This document shows positions 36,917-48,340 of a stretch of DNA of 64,000 nucleotides, in pieces. This stretch comes from Prolixibacteraceae bacterium UBA1413 (GTDB lineage: Bacteria; Bacteroidota; Bacteroidia; Bacteroidales; Prolixibacteraceae): contig DBPT01000031.1 in the NCBI GenBank assembly GCA_002304925.1, positions 1 through 64,000 of the forward strand, in the 5' to 3' direction. Position 1 is the first letter of the stretch. Each line of letters starts with the position of its first letter. The translations under genes were made by a program, and so were the position numbers. The notes beneath the pieces are model-generated. The model did not search any database, had not been told where the DNA came from, and was given only the letters and a program-made list of their open reading frames with translations.

Positions 36917-39900
36917 ATTTGTTTCACCTGAATCAGCTCTCAATTTGCAAGGTTTTTGCTTATTTTTGTCAAAACGCAAAATTATCAAAAAAGGCTGGAA
37001 AATCATCCTTGTTCCGCTGACACTCCTCTTTTTGCTGCTGTCGGCCCTTTACCTGGCCATTCATTCCCAGGGGGTCCAGACTTTCCTTACCCACAAGCTT
37101 ACTTCCTATCTTTCGAAAAAACTGGACGCCGACATACACCTTGGCAGTGTCGACATAGCCCTTTTTAATAAACTCGTCCTCCACGATGTATGGATTGAAG
37201 ATCAGCAGGGAGACACCCTGGTCTGGGCAGGGAAAATATCGGCCAAACTGAACTCCCTCATCCTGTCTGACAAATTTGCTGGTATCGGCCGCCTTACCAT
37301 TGACAATTCCCGCTTTTTTATCAGCAAAAACAGCGACGGGGTTTTCAATTTCAGCTTTCTTCTCAACACCCGGGAAAAAGACACCCTTTCACAAAACGAA
37401 TGGAAATTCGCATGCAACACCTTCCGGCTCAAAAATTCGGAATTCGTTTACCGTGACCGGAAGAAAGGAAACACGGAGTACAAAGTCGACGATATAAACC
37501 TGCGGATCGACGGATTCAAAATGTATCCCGATACTCTCCTGATGAAGGTATCTTCTTTCACCCTGATTGACAGCCAGGGATTCTATCTGAATAACCTCAC
37601 TGCCGATATCAGTTCGACTGACGGAAAGTTTTCCCTGAAAAATCTCACTTTTGAAACCCTCCATTCCAGGGTTGATTCAGCTGAATTTACCTTCGAGCAT
37701 AAAGAGTTGCCGGGAGGCGGAGGGAAGAGGCTGGCGATGGAATTACAGATGAACGAAGCCAGGCTGAACCTGGCGGATCTGGCTCTCTTTGTCCCTTCCT
37801 TCAGGGGGATGAATCAGGAACTTGAGATTTCAGGCCTCCTCACCGGGAACTTTCAGAATTTCAAGGCACGGGATCTGGTCATCAGGACAGGAGACAATAC
37901 CATGATCGGATGTGATCTGTCCATCGACCTGTTCGGAGACATGCACGAGCCTTTTATTTTTCTGGACATCAATCAGCTAAGCAGTAATTTCCGCGACCTG
38001 TCCTCAATAAGGCTTCCCAACAGCGCCAAATTCCGTTACCTCTCCTTACCTGCCGACCTTCTCGAATCGGGGACGTTCACCTATCAGGGGAATTTCACCG
38101 GATTCCTTACCGATTTTGTAGCCTACGGAACCCTTATCAGCCCGATGGGATTGATAAAAACCGATATTTCCTTCGTTCCGGTCTCAGGAAATAACATCCG
38201 CTACAAGGGGCGCCTGAAAACCGAAGGATTCAGGCTCGGAGAATTCCTGAATTCCACAACCCTGGGAGATCTGAGTTTCAACGGAATGGTCGATGGACTT
38301 TACAACAAAACCAGAAAGAGGATAAACGGTAATTTCAATGGTGCAGTCTCCAGTCTGGCCGTCAATCACTATACTTACAAAAATATCTTGCTCGACGGAA
38401 ATCTCGACAACAGAAAATTTGAAGGTAACGTAAAAATTGATGATCCCGGACTGAAGCTCAACTTCTCGGGAAAGCTCAACCTGGATGACAAGGTTCCGGC
38501 TTTCGATTTCATCATGAACCTCGACAAGGCCGATCTGGTGGCACTTCACCTCGACACCCTGCAGTCAGCCAGCAATCTGGAGTTTGAAATGGCGGCCAAT
38601 TTCACGGGAAGCAACCTCGATAATATGGAAGGACTCATTCAGGTTTTCAACGGAAAGTATTCAAATCACAACGATACGATGGCTTTTGATAACCTGACGG
38701 TCAACACCCGCCTGGATGAAACAATAAGCCAGATTAACCTCACCTCCGATTATTTTGACTTATCTGTAGTGGGCACTTATCATTTCAACAACCTCCTTGA
38801 ATCGTTCAGGATCGTTCTCGCACGCTATTTGCCCGCCCTGGGAGTTCCCCGTGTTGAAAACGTCAACACCAACCAGTTTGCCTTTGATTTCTATGCCAGA
38901 AACCTCGATGAAATCACCGCCGTTTTTTCACCCGGATTGTCGGTAACCACGCCTTTTCTGCTATCGGGACGAATTGATTCAAAAAACAGTTCCCTGGAAC
39001 TGGAAAGTGAACTTCCCGGCATTTCATACAACCAGATCGCCATGCGCAACATTTCGGTGGGCATTTCTCCCTTTGAAGAACAGCTCACTTCGGAAATCAG
39101 GTTTAAGGAACTCCAGTTAAAAAACGGATTAAGTCTTTACAACCTGGCCTTCCTGATGGATGCTGCGGAAGACCGGGTTAATTCCAGATTGATTTGGAAC
39201 AGCACCGAGAACCCCTCTTTCAGCGGCAAGGTCGTTGCCGCCATGTGCATCCATGAAGCTGACAGCACCGGCCTTCCTGCTTTCTCCATTCACCTGGAAC
39301 CATCCAGGATCATAATTGCCGACACCGTCTGGCAGATCTCTCCGGCTTCCGTTGATATCAAAGGAAAAAGGATTGCCGTGTCGGACTTCTCATTCCGGAA
39401 CAACTTCCAGGAAATCGCCGCCGACGGGGTGATTTCGCCTGACGAAAAGGAAAAGATGAACCTTTATTTCCGGCGCATTGACCTTTTCAACCTGGGCAGT
39501 TATTTCGGGAAACCAACGGGCATCAGGGGTATGATCAACGGAAACCTTACCATTTCTGATTTTTATGACAGCAGAAGGCTTGATTCGGATCTTTCCCTGT
39601 CAGGCTTTGAATTCAGGGAGCAACAGATCGGTGATATTACCCTGGCAAGCAAGTGGGACCGGGAAGCCCGGCTGATCAAGGGCGAACTGAAAATTTCAAA
39701 GAACGGACAGATCAGGACCTTCGCCGAAGGTTTCTTCAAACCTGAAAATCAGGAAATCGATTTCACTTTTGACTTCAACAACCAATCCCTGGGAATTCTC
39801 AGTGCGGTCATTCAGGAAACGCTCACCAATTTCCATGGTGACGGCACCGGAAGGATCAGGGTTCATGGCAACACCGGGAAAATTCTGATGGATGGCGCAG

Positions 39901-41357
39901 TGATGTGTACCAATGCAGGATTGACGATTGATTTCACCCAGGTCAGTTACCTCCTCAGCGACTCCATCCGGTTTTCGGGAGACAGATTGCTGTTCAGAAA
40001 TATCGGAATAAGAGATTTCATGGGAAACACGGGTACCCTGAACGGCTTCATCCGCCACGACAATTTCAAAAACATGGATTACAATCTGGCTGTGAGATCA
40101 CCGAAAATTTTAGCTTTGAACACTACCATGAGACATAACGACCGGTTTTATGGCAAGGCAATTGTCCTGGGGAACATAGCCATTACGGGACACGGAAACG
40201 ATGTGAAATTATCGGGATCGGCCACCAGCCTGCCGGAAACAGCCCTGACCATTGTCCTTGGAGATGATGCCGAAGTGGCGAGATACGACTTTGTGAGATT
40301 TGTCGAGGCCGTTAAGGACACGGTTGTCAAACCGGTTCCTGCCGGCCGGGAACAAGAAGGAGGGTTGGTGATCGATCTGATTATCAATGCCACCCCTGAC
40401 GCCAGGTTACAGATGGTTTACAACACCCAGATCAGTGATATGATCAGGGCACAGGGAGAAGGGACTCTCCGTTTCGAGATGGACAAACAGGGGAACATCT
40501 ATCTGTCGGGAAATTATGTACTGGAAGAAGGAGATTACCACTTTACGGTGCAGAATGTTATCAACAAGCGTTTCAGTGTTGAGCCGGGGGGTTCCGTTGC
40601 CTGGTCAGGGAGTCCTTATGATGCCGTCCTCGAACTGAATGCCGTTTACAAGTTAAAAGCCTCCCTTTACGAGCTTTTGGTCGGATCCATCGAGAATGTC
40701 AACGCATCACTGCGTGTTCCCGTAGAATGTATTATTAAGCTCTCGGGCGAGCTTATCAATCCTGACATTGATTTTGACATTGAATTTCCCGACCTCGAAA
40801 ACCGGCTTCGGGATGAAATGCAACAATTCTTTTCAACCCAGGAAGATCTCAATCGCCAGATGCTCTCTCTGCTTGTTCTCGGGAAATTCTACACCCCGGA
40901 ATATGTAAGGGGGAGTTATGAAACCAGCACTTCCTCCCTCATCGGGAATACCGCCAGTGATCTCTTTTCAAACCAGTTAAGCAACTGGCTGTCACAGATA
41001 TACAAGGATCTGGACATCGGCTTCAACTACCATCCGGGAAACCAGATCACCGGCGATGAGATCGAACTGGCGCTGAGCACCCAGATCTTCAACGACCGCG
41101 TGAGCATTAACGGCAACATCGGCAACAACCCCAATCCCCGAACTATGAACAACAGCGAACTGGTGGGCGATTTTGAGATCAACGTAAAGCTTACGCGCAA
41201 TGGGAAGCTCCAGTTGAAAGCCTACAACAAATCGAACAACAACCTCATCTACGAAACGGCGCCCTATACGCAGGGACTGGGTGTCAGTTACAAGGAGAAC
41301 TACAACCACATCGAGGAGCTCTGGCGGAACTTCCTGGCGCTCTTCGGCAAAAAATGA
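36909..41357 (+). CDS. tamB: TamB-like translocation and assembly protein
   Basis: The product is up to 1482 residues. It has an N-terminal transmembrane anchor (IILVPLTLLFLLLSALYLAI), then a very long chain of beta-strand repeats, and the C-terminal TamB/DUF490 domain (about 1150-1480; GEGTLRFEMDKQGNIYLSGN, LINPDIDFDIEFPDLENRLR). TamB spans the periplasm and helps outer-membrane protein assembly or lipid transport. The start is uncertain: an exact TATTTTTG box at 36961-36968 lies downstream of the only upstream ATG (36909). A start after that box would need a non-ATG codon such as ATT at 36981. The anchor is intact either way. Confidence 0.9.
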   Translation: MTIFVSPESALNLQGFCLFLSKRKIIKKGWKIILVPLTLLFLLLSALYLAIHSQGVQTFLTHKLTSYLSKKLDADIHLGSVDIALFNKLVLHDVWIEDQQGDTLVWAGKISAKLNSLILSDKFAGIGRLTIDNSRFFISKNSDGVFNFSFLLNTREKDTLSQNEWKFACNTFRLKNSEFVYRDRKKGNTEYKVDDINLRIDGFKMYPDTLLMKVSSFTLIDSQGFYLNNLTADISSTDGKFSLKNLTFETLHSRVDSAEFTFEHKELPGGGGKRLAMELQMNEARLNLADLALFVPSFRGMNQELEISGLLTGNFQNFKARDLVIRTGDNTMIGCDLSIDLFGDMHEPFIFLDINQLSSNFRDLSSIRLPNSAKFRYLSLPADLLESGTFTYQGNFTGFLTDFVAYGTLISPMGLIKTDISFVPVSGNNIRYKGRLKTEGFRLGEFLNSTTLGDLSFNGMVDGLYNKTRKRINGNFNGAVSSLAVNHYTYKNILLDGNLDNRKFEGNVKIDDPGLKLNFSGKLNLDDKVPAFDFIMNLDKADLVALHLDTLQSASNLEFEMAANFTGSNLDNMEGLIQVFNGKYSNHNDTMAFDNLTVNTRLDETISQINLTSDYFDLSVVGTYHFNNLLESFRIVLARYLPALGVPRVENVNTNQFAFDFYARNLDEITAVFSPGLSVTTPFLLSGRIDSKNSSLELESELPGISYNQIAMRNISVGISPFEEQLTSEIRFKELQLKNGLSLYNLAFLMDAAEDRVNSRLIWNSTENPSFSGKVVAAMCIHEADSTGLPAFSIHLEPSRIIIADTVWQISPASVDIKGKRIAVSDFSFRNNFQEIAADGVISPDEKEKMNLYFRRIDLFNLGSYFGKPTGIRGMINGNLTISDFYDSRRLDSDLSLSGFEFREQQIGDITLASKWDREARLIKGELKISKNGQIRTFAEGFFKPENQEIDFTFDFNNQSLGILSAVIQETLTNFHGDGTGRIRVHGNTGKILMDGAVMCTNAGLTIDFTQVSYLLSDSIRFSGDRLLFRNIGIRDFMGNTGTLNGFIRHDNFKNMDYNLAVRSPKILALNTTMRHNDRFYGKAIVLGNIAITGHGNDVKLSGSATSLPETALTIVLGDDAEVARYDFVRFVEAVKDTVVKPVPAGREQEGGLVIDLIINATPDARLQMVYNTQISDMIRAQGEGTLRFEMDKQGNIYLSGNYVLEEGDYHFTVQNVINKRFSVEPGGSVAWSGSPYDAVLELNAVYKLKASLYELLVGSIENVNASLRVPVECIIKLSGELINPDIDFDIEFPDLENRLRDEMQQFFSTQEDLNRQMLSLLVLGKFYTPEYVRGSYETSTSSLIGNTASDLFSNQLSNWLSQIYKDLDIGFNYHPGNQITGDEIELALSTQIFNDRVSINGNIGNNPNPRTMNNSELVGDFEINVKLTRNGKLQLKAYNKSNNNLIYETAPYTQGLGVSYKENYNHIEELWRNFLALFGKK
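36961..36968 (+). promoter_or_regulatory. Possible -7 promoter element inside the tamB 5' end
   Basis: TATTTTTG matches TAnnTTTG exactly. If used, it places the tamB start codon after about position 36975 and rejects the ATG at 36909. It may be a chance match in A/T-rich sequence. Confidence 0.4.
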
Positions 41358-41390
41358 TGGACATCACACAAGTTAAAGTAAATTATTTAT

Positions 41391-41398
41391 TACTTTTG
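41391..41398 (+). promoter_or_regulatory. -7 promoter element of the hicAB locus
   Basis: TACTTTTG matches TAnnTTTG exactly, 4 bases before the first hicA-like codon. This leaves almost no leader and suggests the original hicA start region is altered. Confidence 0.45.
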
Positions 41399-41402
41399 CA
41401 GT

Positions 41403-41599
41403 TTGATATTCAGTGAATTGCTGAGGATTTTAAAGAAGGACGGTTGGTATGAAATAAAACAATCAGGTAGCCATATTATTATGAGACACTCTTCAAAAAA
41501 AACCAGATTTCTGTTCCTAATCATTCGAGTGAAGAGGTAAAAAAAGGGATATTAAAGTCCATATTGAAAAATGCTGAAATTGACATCAAGAAAAGATGA
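41403..41599 (+). pseudogene. hicA: HicA-type mRNA interferase toxin, frameshifted
   Basis: The frame from 41403 reads FSELLRILKKDGWYEIKQSG, then SHIIMRHSS, the dsRBD-like HicA fold with its catalytic histidine (GSHII). In an 8-A run near 41495 the frame slips. The remaining half, NQISVPNHSSEEVKKGILKS and ILKNAEIDIKKR, continues one base out of register to a TGA at 41597. No ATG start exists; the first codons are TTG-ATA. The stop overlaps the hicB start by ATGA, the normal operon layout. Either the toxin is inactivated or a base is missing from the run. Confidence 0.75.
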
Positions 41600-41988
41600 A
41601 AAGGCCGAAAATTACCATAGTTGTCACCAAGGAAGATACAGGGTTTAGTGCTCATGCCCTTGTGGATGATGTTTCAATCAACACTCAAGGTGAAACCCTG
41701 GAAGAATTAAGCGAAATGATTTTAGATGCTGTAAATCTATCTTTCGAAGATAAGGGTTATCTTTTCAATAAAGAAGAATTAAATTTCACCTACGATTTGA
41801 AAAGCTTTTTTGAGTTTTATAAAGTGCTCAATGTAAAAGCGCTTTCGGAACGTATTGGCATGAATCAGAGTTTGTTGTCGCAATACATCCATGGGATAAA
41901 GAAACCTTCCATCAATCAAAGGAAAAGAATTCTTAAAGGTGTTCAACAAATCGGGAAGGAATTGTCAGAGGTGAATTTTTTACTTTAA
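41596..41988 (+). CDS. hicB: HicB-family antitoxin with C-terminal HTH
   Basis: The 130-residue product has the N-terminal partly degraded RNase H-like HicB fold (KITIVVTKEDTGFSAHALVD, TLEELSEMILDAVNLSF) that masks HicA, and a C-terminal helix-turn-helix of the XRE type (ALSERIGMNQSLLSQYIHGI) for autoregulation. It is intact. It overlaps the broken hicA by four bases. An antitoxin kept after loss of its toxin is often found and may still repress its promoter at 41391. An 18-bp terminator lies 48 bp downstream. Confidence 0.85.
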   Translation: MKRPKITIVVTKEDTGFSAHALVDDVSINTQGETLEELSEMILDAVNLSFEDKGYLFNKEELNFTYDLKSFFEFYKVLNVKALSERIGMNQSLLSQYIHGIKKPSINQRKRILKGVQQIGKELSEVNFLL

Positions 41989-42035
41989 ACAAGAAAAAGG
42001 AAGGAAGACTTCAAAAAGTGCAGATTCGCATGAAT

Positions 42036-42076
42036 GATAACAAAAGAGCCGGCGATGGGCCGGCTCTTTTGTTATC
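42036..42076. terminator. Strong bidirectional terminator
   Basis: GATAACAAAAGAGCCGGC (42036-42053) and its perfect complement (42059-42076) form an 18-bp stem with a 5-base loop. A and T runs lie in both arms, so it can serve both hicB and the convergent ppdK. Confidence 0.85.
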
Positions 42077-42113
42077 ATCCTTAAGGCAGAAATGTTTTCT
42101 GTCAGGTTAGGAA

Positions 42114-44825
<2,712 letters not shown>

Positions 44826-44985
44826 AAATAGAATTTTAATGAAATTGTATTAGGATTATCCATATTCTAAACAGGGTCGCTAAAATAATCGATTTTTTTA
44901 CAATCGAACGATTTTAGCTTTAAAAATCATCAAAAGGGTTAACATACTTTAACTTTGCTTATCAGCCATTAACGAAATCGCAAAT

Positions 44986-45080
44986 TACCTTTGTGACGGA
45001 CAGACAAAAGTGTAATTTTTTCATAGAAAAGGTTTGGTTAGGTTTAGAAAAGGATGGCAGTAGCCTTCCTTTTTTATTTT
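44986..45080 (+). ncRNA. Candidate small RNA in the ppdK upstream region
   Basis: A TACCTTTG box at 44986-44993 is followed about 55 bases later by a hairpin: AAAAGGATGGC (45048-45058), loop AGTA, GCCTTCCTTTT (45063-45073), one mismatch, then TTATTTT. This is a complete promoter and Rho-independent terminator with no convincing frame between, predicting an RNA of roughly 75 bases. No -33 TTTG lies at the usual distance. The hairpin could also end the convergent methylase gene from the other strand. The remainder of 44826-45205 shows nothing else. Confidence 0.35.
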
Positions 45081-45205
45081 ATCGTTCACCGGATTATGCC
45101 CCATCAGGGTGATGAAACCGTTTCGGGAATAATGATCTCCTTTTCCTTCCGCATGGCTTCCTCCGCTGAAGTGCAGGGAGTCGCTCTTGGCCAAAGAAAC
45201 CTTCA

Positions 45206-45925
45206 TCAGTTTTCAGGAAATGCCGATCCTCCGAGGAGAAAAACCACAGGTATTTTTTCCATAAAAGGTACATTTTTTTTCCAAAAAGAGACCCTGTTTG
45301 TCAAAATAGTTTCGTTTTCCAGGGTCAGGTTGGCAGCAATACAGAGATACGTTTCCGGTTGGCATGTCCGGAGAAGATCTGCAATCAACTGATTGTTCCG
45401 ATAGGGAGTTTCAATAAAAATCTGGGTTTGGCCCAGGGAAAGAGCATTCCTCTCCAGTTGTCTGATCGTTCTCACCCTGTCGGCCTGTTTCACGGGGAGA
45501 TATCCGTTAAAGGCGAAATCCTGTCCGTTCAGGCCCGAAGCCATCAGGGCCAGCAGGATGGATGACGGGCCTACCAGGGGGACCACCCTGATGCCGGATT
45601 CGTGCGCCATCCTGACGATTTCGGCTCCCGGGTCGGCAATCCCGGGGCATCCCGCTTCGGAGAGGAGACCGGTATCATGCCCCCGGAGAAGAGGAGCGAG
45701 AAAACTCTTTTTCTCTTCAAACGACGTATGTTTATTCAATTCAAAGAAATGGAGTTTGTCGGGTTCTGCCAGCGGATGGATCTTCTTCAGGAACCTGCGG
45801 GCATTGCGAACATCTTCCACGATAAAACAGGAAATAGCTTCAATCACTCCGGCATTGAAAGAAGGAATCACCTGCTGCCATGGGGAATCCCCGAGCAGGT
45901 TCGGAATCAGAAAAAGTCGGGCCAT
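45206..45925 (-). CDS. RsmI-like tetrapyrrole-methylase-family methyltransferase
   Basis: The 239-residue product starts at MARLFLIPNLLGDSP; an exact -7 box on the same strand at 45941-45948 supports this over a start at 46003. It has the tetrapyrrole (corrin/porphyrin) methylase fold with EAGCPGIADPGAEIVRMAHE and VVPLVGPSSILLALMASGLN, as in RsmI, which 2'-O-methylates C1402 of 16S rRNA. Bacteroidota carry both RsmI and this shorter relative; which this is cannot be settled by eye. Its true substrate is uncertain. Confidence 0.8.
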   Translation of the reverse strand: MARLFLIPNLLGDSPWQQVIPSFNAGVIEAISCFIVEDVRNARRFLKKIHPLAEPDKLHFFELNKHTSFEEKKSFLAPLLRGHDTGLLSEAGCPGIADPGAEIVRMAHESGIRVVPLVGPSSILLALMASGLNGQDFAFNGYLPVKQADRVRTIRQLERNALSLGQTQIFIETPYRNNQLIADLLRTCQPETYLCIAANLTLENETILTNRVSFWKKNVPFMEKIPVVFLLGGSAFPEN

Positions 45926-45940
45926 GATCCAAATTTTCAC

Positions 45941-45948
45941 CAAAGGTA
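45941..45948 (-). promoter_or_regulatory. -7 element for the RsmI-like gene
   Basis: The minus strand reads TACCTTTG, an exact TAnnTTTG box, 15 bases before the 45925 start. It forms a divergent promoter pair with the box at 45968. Confidence 0.55.
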
Positions 45949-45967
45949 GATATTTCCTCCAATTTTG

Positions 45968-45975
45968 TAATTTTG
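45968..45975 (+). promoter_or_regulatory. -7 element for the PhnP-like gene
   Basis: TAATTTTG matches TAnnTTTG exactly and overlaps a possible ATG-like start at 45973, so translation must begin later, at 45994. Confidence 0.55.
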
Positions 45976-45993
45976 ACCAATTTTCAAACCGAA

Positions 45994-46773
45994 ATGGATC
46001 CAAGGGCAGAAAACAGGCTCACTTTCCTGGGCACCGGCACATCACAGGGCGTCCCCCTCATCGGATGCCACTGTCCAGTGTGCCGGTCTGATGATCCGCG
46101 TGACAAAAGGCTGCGCACTTCTGCCCTGATCACCCTTCATGGTGATAATTTCCTGATCGATGCAGGTCCTGATTTCAGGCAACAGATGCTTACCCATCAC
46201 GTAGAAAACCTCAGGGCAATCCTCCTCACCCACGAACATGTGGACCATATTTTCGGTCTTGATGACATCAGGGCTTTTAACTGGATACAGAAGCGACCTG
46301 CCGATATCTATGCCGAAAGACGTGTCCATACTGCAATCCGGAGGATCTTTCACTATGTCTTCGCCCGATGGAGATACCCCGGAATCCCTCAGATGGAGCT
46401 TCACGATGTATCGGACCTTCCTTTCAGGATCGGGAATGCGGAATTCACCCCCATCCGATGTTTCCATCACAAACTGCCGGTACTGGGATTCAGAACCGGT
46501 GACCTGACCTACCTGACCGATGTGAATGCCATTCCCGAAAAGGAAATGAAAAAGATCAGGGGAACCCGCATGCTGGTTGTCAACGCCCTGCGGCATGAAA
46601 AACATATCTCTCATTTCAACCTGGAAGAAGCCCTGCGACTTATCGAAGAAATCAGTCCCCGGTACAGTTACCTGACCCATCTGAGTCATTCGCTGGGAAA
46701 ACACCTTGATGTGGAGAAGACCCTCCCCGGAAATGTCTTTTTGGCTTATGACGGCCTTTCCGTCACCCTGTGA
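45994..46773 (+). CDS. Metallo-beta-lactamase-fold phosphodiesterase, PhnP-like
   Basis: The 259-residue product has the signature FLGTGTSQGVPLIGC, a Cys pair that may bind a structural zinc (CHCPVC), the metal motif THEHVDHIFGLDDIRAF (HxHxDH), and later histidines in CFHHKLPVLG and YLTHLSHSLGKH. This is the lipoate-synthesis-independent PhnP/RNase Z-like branch, usually a cyclic phosphodiesterase. The exact substrate is not predictable. It is divergent from the RsmI-like gene and has its own -7 box. Confidence 0.85.
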   Translation: MDPRAENRLTFLGTGTSQGVPLIGCHCPVCRSDDPRDKRLRTSALITLHGDNFLIDAGPDFRQQMLTHHVENLRAILLTHEHVDHIFGLDDIRAFNWIQKRPADIYAERRVHTAIRRIFHYVFARWRYPGIPQMELHDVSDLPFRIGNAEFTPIRCFHHKLPVLGFRTGDLTYLTDVNAIPEKEMKKIRGTRMLVVNALRHEKHISHFNLEEALRLIEEISPRYSYLTHLSHSLGKHLDVEKTLPGNVFLAYDGLSVTL

Positions 46774-46928
46774 GCAACATCAAACCGGTATTAAAAATCA
46801 AAACAGGAAATAAAGATTCAGACCTGGCGGCAAAGAATCAGACCTGATCATAAATCCCAATTTATGCTATATATTTTAACATTTAGAAACCTTTAAATAT
46901 TTTTTATGTCGTTTTGTTACAATTTAGA

Positions 46929-46936
46929 TATATTTG
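46929..46936 (+). promoter_or_regulatory. -7 promoter element of asnA
   Basis: TATATTTG matches TAnnTTTG exactly, 24 bases before the ATG at 46961. It overlaps an earlier possible start codon at 46934 and so decides the start. Confidence 0.65.
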
Positions 46937-46960
46937 CAAACAAATACAATAACTATCTAT

Positions 46961-47995
46961 ATGCAGCTGACCATTCCTCCCGATTACCGGTCCATCCTGG
47001 ATGTGGCCCAGACCGAGCAAGCCATTAAACTGGTGAAAGATTTTTTCCAGATCAACCTGGCATCCGCACTGCGGTTGCGCAGGGTGACTGCTCCCTTATT
47101 TGTCAGAAAGGGAACGGGAATCAACGATGACCTGAATGGAATTGAACGACCGGTTACCTTCCCCATCAGGGAGATGCAGGATGAAGGGGCTGAGATCGTT
47201 CAGTCCCTTGCCAAATGGAAAAGAATGGCGCTTGCCAACATGGGATTGCCTGCCGGATATGGCATTTACACCGACATGAATGCCATCAGGCCCGATGAAG
47301 AGTTGACCAACATTCACTCACTGTATGTAGACCAGTGGGACTGGGAAAGGGTAATCGATGCAGAAGAGCGGAACCTGGAGTTTCTGAAAAAGACAGTCAG
47401 GCAGATTTATTCGGCTATCGTGCGTACCGAAAACCTGGTGCAGGCTTATTATCCTGAAATTATGCCTGTTTTGCCTGAGGAAATTCATTTTTTTCACGCC
47501 GAGGACCTGGCTCTACGCTACCCTGCCCTGTCGCCACGGGAACGCGAGACGGAGATTGCACGGACCTATGGAGCCGTTTTCATCATAGGCATCGGCGGGG
47601 TAATGCCCAACGGGGAGATCCATGACGGCAGAGCGCCTGATTACGACGACTGGACAACTGCCACCACCCAGGGGCACAAAGGGTTGAACGGAGATATCAT
47701 TTTTTGGAATAAGGTACTGAATCGTTCCTTTGAAATATCCTCCATGGGGATCAGGGTGGATAGGGATACACTCACTGAGCAGCTAAGAATACGCAAAATG
47801 GAAGAACGCAGACGTCTGTACTGGCACCAACTGCTTCTCAACGGGAAACTGCCTCCTACCATTGGCGGAGGGATCGGCCAATCGCGGCTTTGCATGTTTT
47901 TCCTCCGGAAAGCCCATATCGGCGAGATTCAGTCCAGCATCTGGCCGGAAGAGATGATTATCCGCTGCCGGAACAACGGGATACACCTGCTGTAG
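46961..47995 (+). CDS. asnA: Aspartate-ammonia ligase (asparagine synthetase A)
   Basis: AsnA makes asparagine from aspartate, ammonia and ATP. The start MQLTIPPDYRS gives 344 residues. The class II aminoacyl-tRNA-synthetase-like core is visible: VTAPLFVRKGTGINDDLNGI, VQSLAKWKRMALANMG, LYVDQWDWERVI, the central AVFIIGIGG and the C-terminal GGGIGQSRLCMFFLRKAHIG. All these are complete. The family is the ammonia-dependent form common in Bacteroidota. A promoter box lies directly upstream. The 3' end is followed at once by hexamer-repeat DNA. Confidence 0.94.
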   Translation: MQLTIPPDYRSILDVAQTEQAIKLVKDFFQINLASALRLRRVTAPLFVRKGTGINDDLNGIERPVTFPIREMQDEGAEIVQSLAKWKRMALANMGLPAGYGIYTDMNAIRPDEELTNIHSLYVDQWDWERVIDAEERNLEFLKKTVRQIYSAIVRTENLVQAYYPEIMPVLPEEIHFFHAEDLALRYPALSPRERETEIARTYGAVFIIGIGGVMPNGEIHDGRAPDYDDWTTATTQGHKGLNGDIIFWNKVLNRSFEISSMGIRVDRDTLTEQLRIRKMEERRRLYWHQLLLNGKLPPTIGGGIGQSRLCMFFLRKAHIGEIQSSIWPEEMIIRCRNNGIHLL

Positions 47996-47998
47996 GTT

Positions 47999-48170
47999 GA
48001 GGCTGAGATTAAGGGCAAAATCGAGGCAGGTTGAGGCAGAGGCTAAGTCAAGGTTGAGACTAAGTCAAGGTCGAGGCTGAGGTCAGGAGCTTTCCATTCC
48101 CCGTGAAGTTGTAGCTTCAGCAGTGCACATGGCCGGACAGTTTGAAGTTGAAGTTGGGGTCAGGATTAAA
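47999..48170 (+). repeat. Decayed GAGGCT/GAGGTT repeat with TAGCTTCAGC core
   Basis: After the asnA stop, 6-base units (GAGGCT, GAGATT, GAGGCA, GAGGCT, GAGACT, GAGGCT, GAGGTC) run with occasional lost bases to about 48088. A 50-base unit containing TAGCTTCAGC follows, then GAAGTT, GAAGTT, GGGGTC. The TAGCTTCAGC core is shared with the palindromic element at 33283. It is more decayed than the island at 35711. Confidence 0.6.
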
Positions 48171-48241
48171 GCGTGACCCGATGCATGAAAATTTCCTACA
48201 GGGTAATTTGTGCTGCCAGGCAGACCGACCGGGATATTCAT

Positions 48242-48249
48242 TATATTTG
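48242..48249 (+). promoter_or_regulatory. -7 promoter element of tRNA-Arg
   Basis: TATATTTG, an exact TAnnTTTG box, 17 bases before the mature 5' end of the tRNA. Confidence 0.65.
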
Positions 48250-48266
48250 CACCGCTAAAAAAGGAT

Positions 48267-48340
48267 GCCCTGGTAGCTCAATTGGATAGAGCAACGGCCT
48301 TCTAAGCCGTAGGTTATGGGTTCGATCCCCGTCCAGGGTA
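48267..48340 (+). tRNA. tRNA-Arg (anticodon TCT)
   Basis: A complete 74-base cloverleaf: acceptor GCCCTGG/CCAGGGT, D arm AGCTCAATTGGATAGAGCA, anticodon stem ACGGC/GCCGT with loop CTTCTAA (anticodon TCT at 48301-48303), and T arm GTTCGATCC. The first acceptor pair is a G-T wobble. The 3' CCA is not encoded, as is usual in this phylum. It decodes AGA. Its 3' side holds gene debris, consistent with past use as an integration site. Confidence 0.93.

Noticed and set aside
45054..45392. 112-codon plus-strand frame upstream of the methylase
   Set aside because: It spans a terminator hairpin and the 3' end of the RsmI-like gene and has no domain features.
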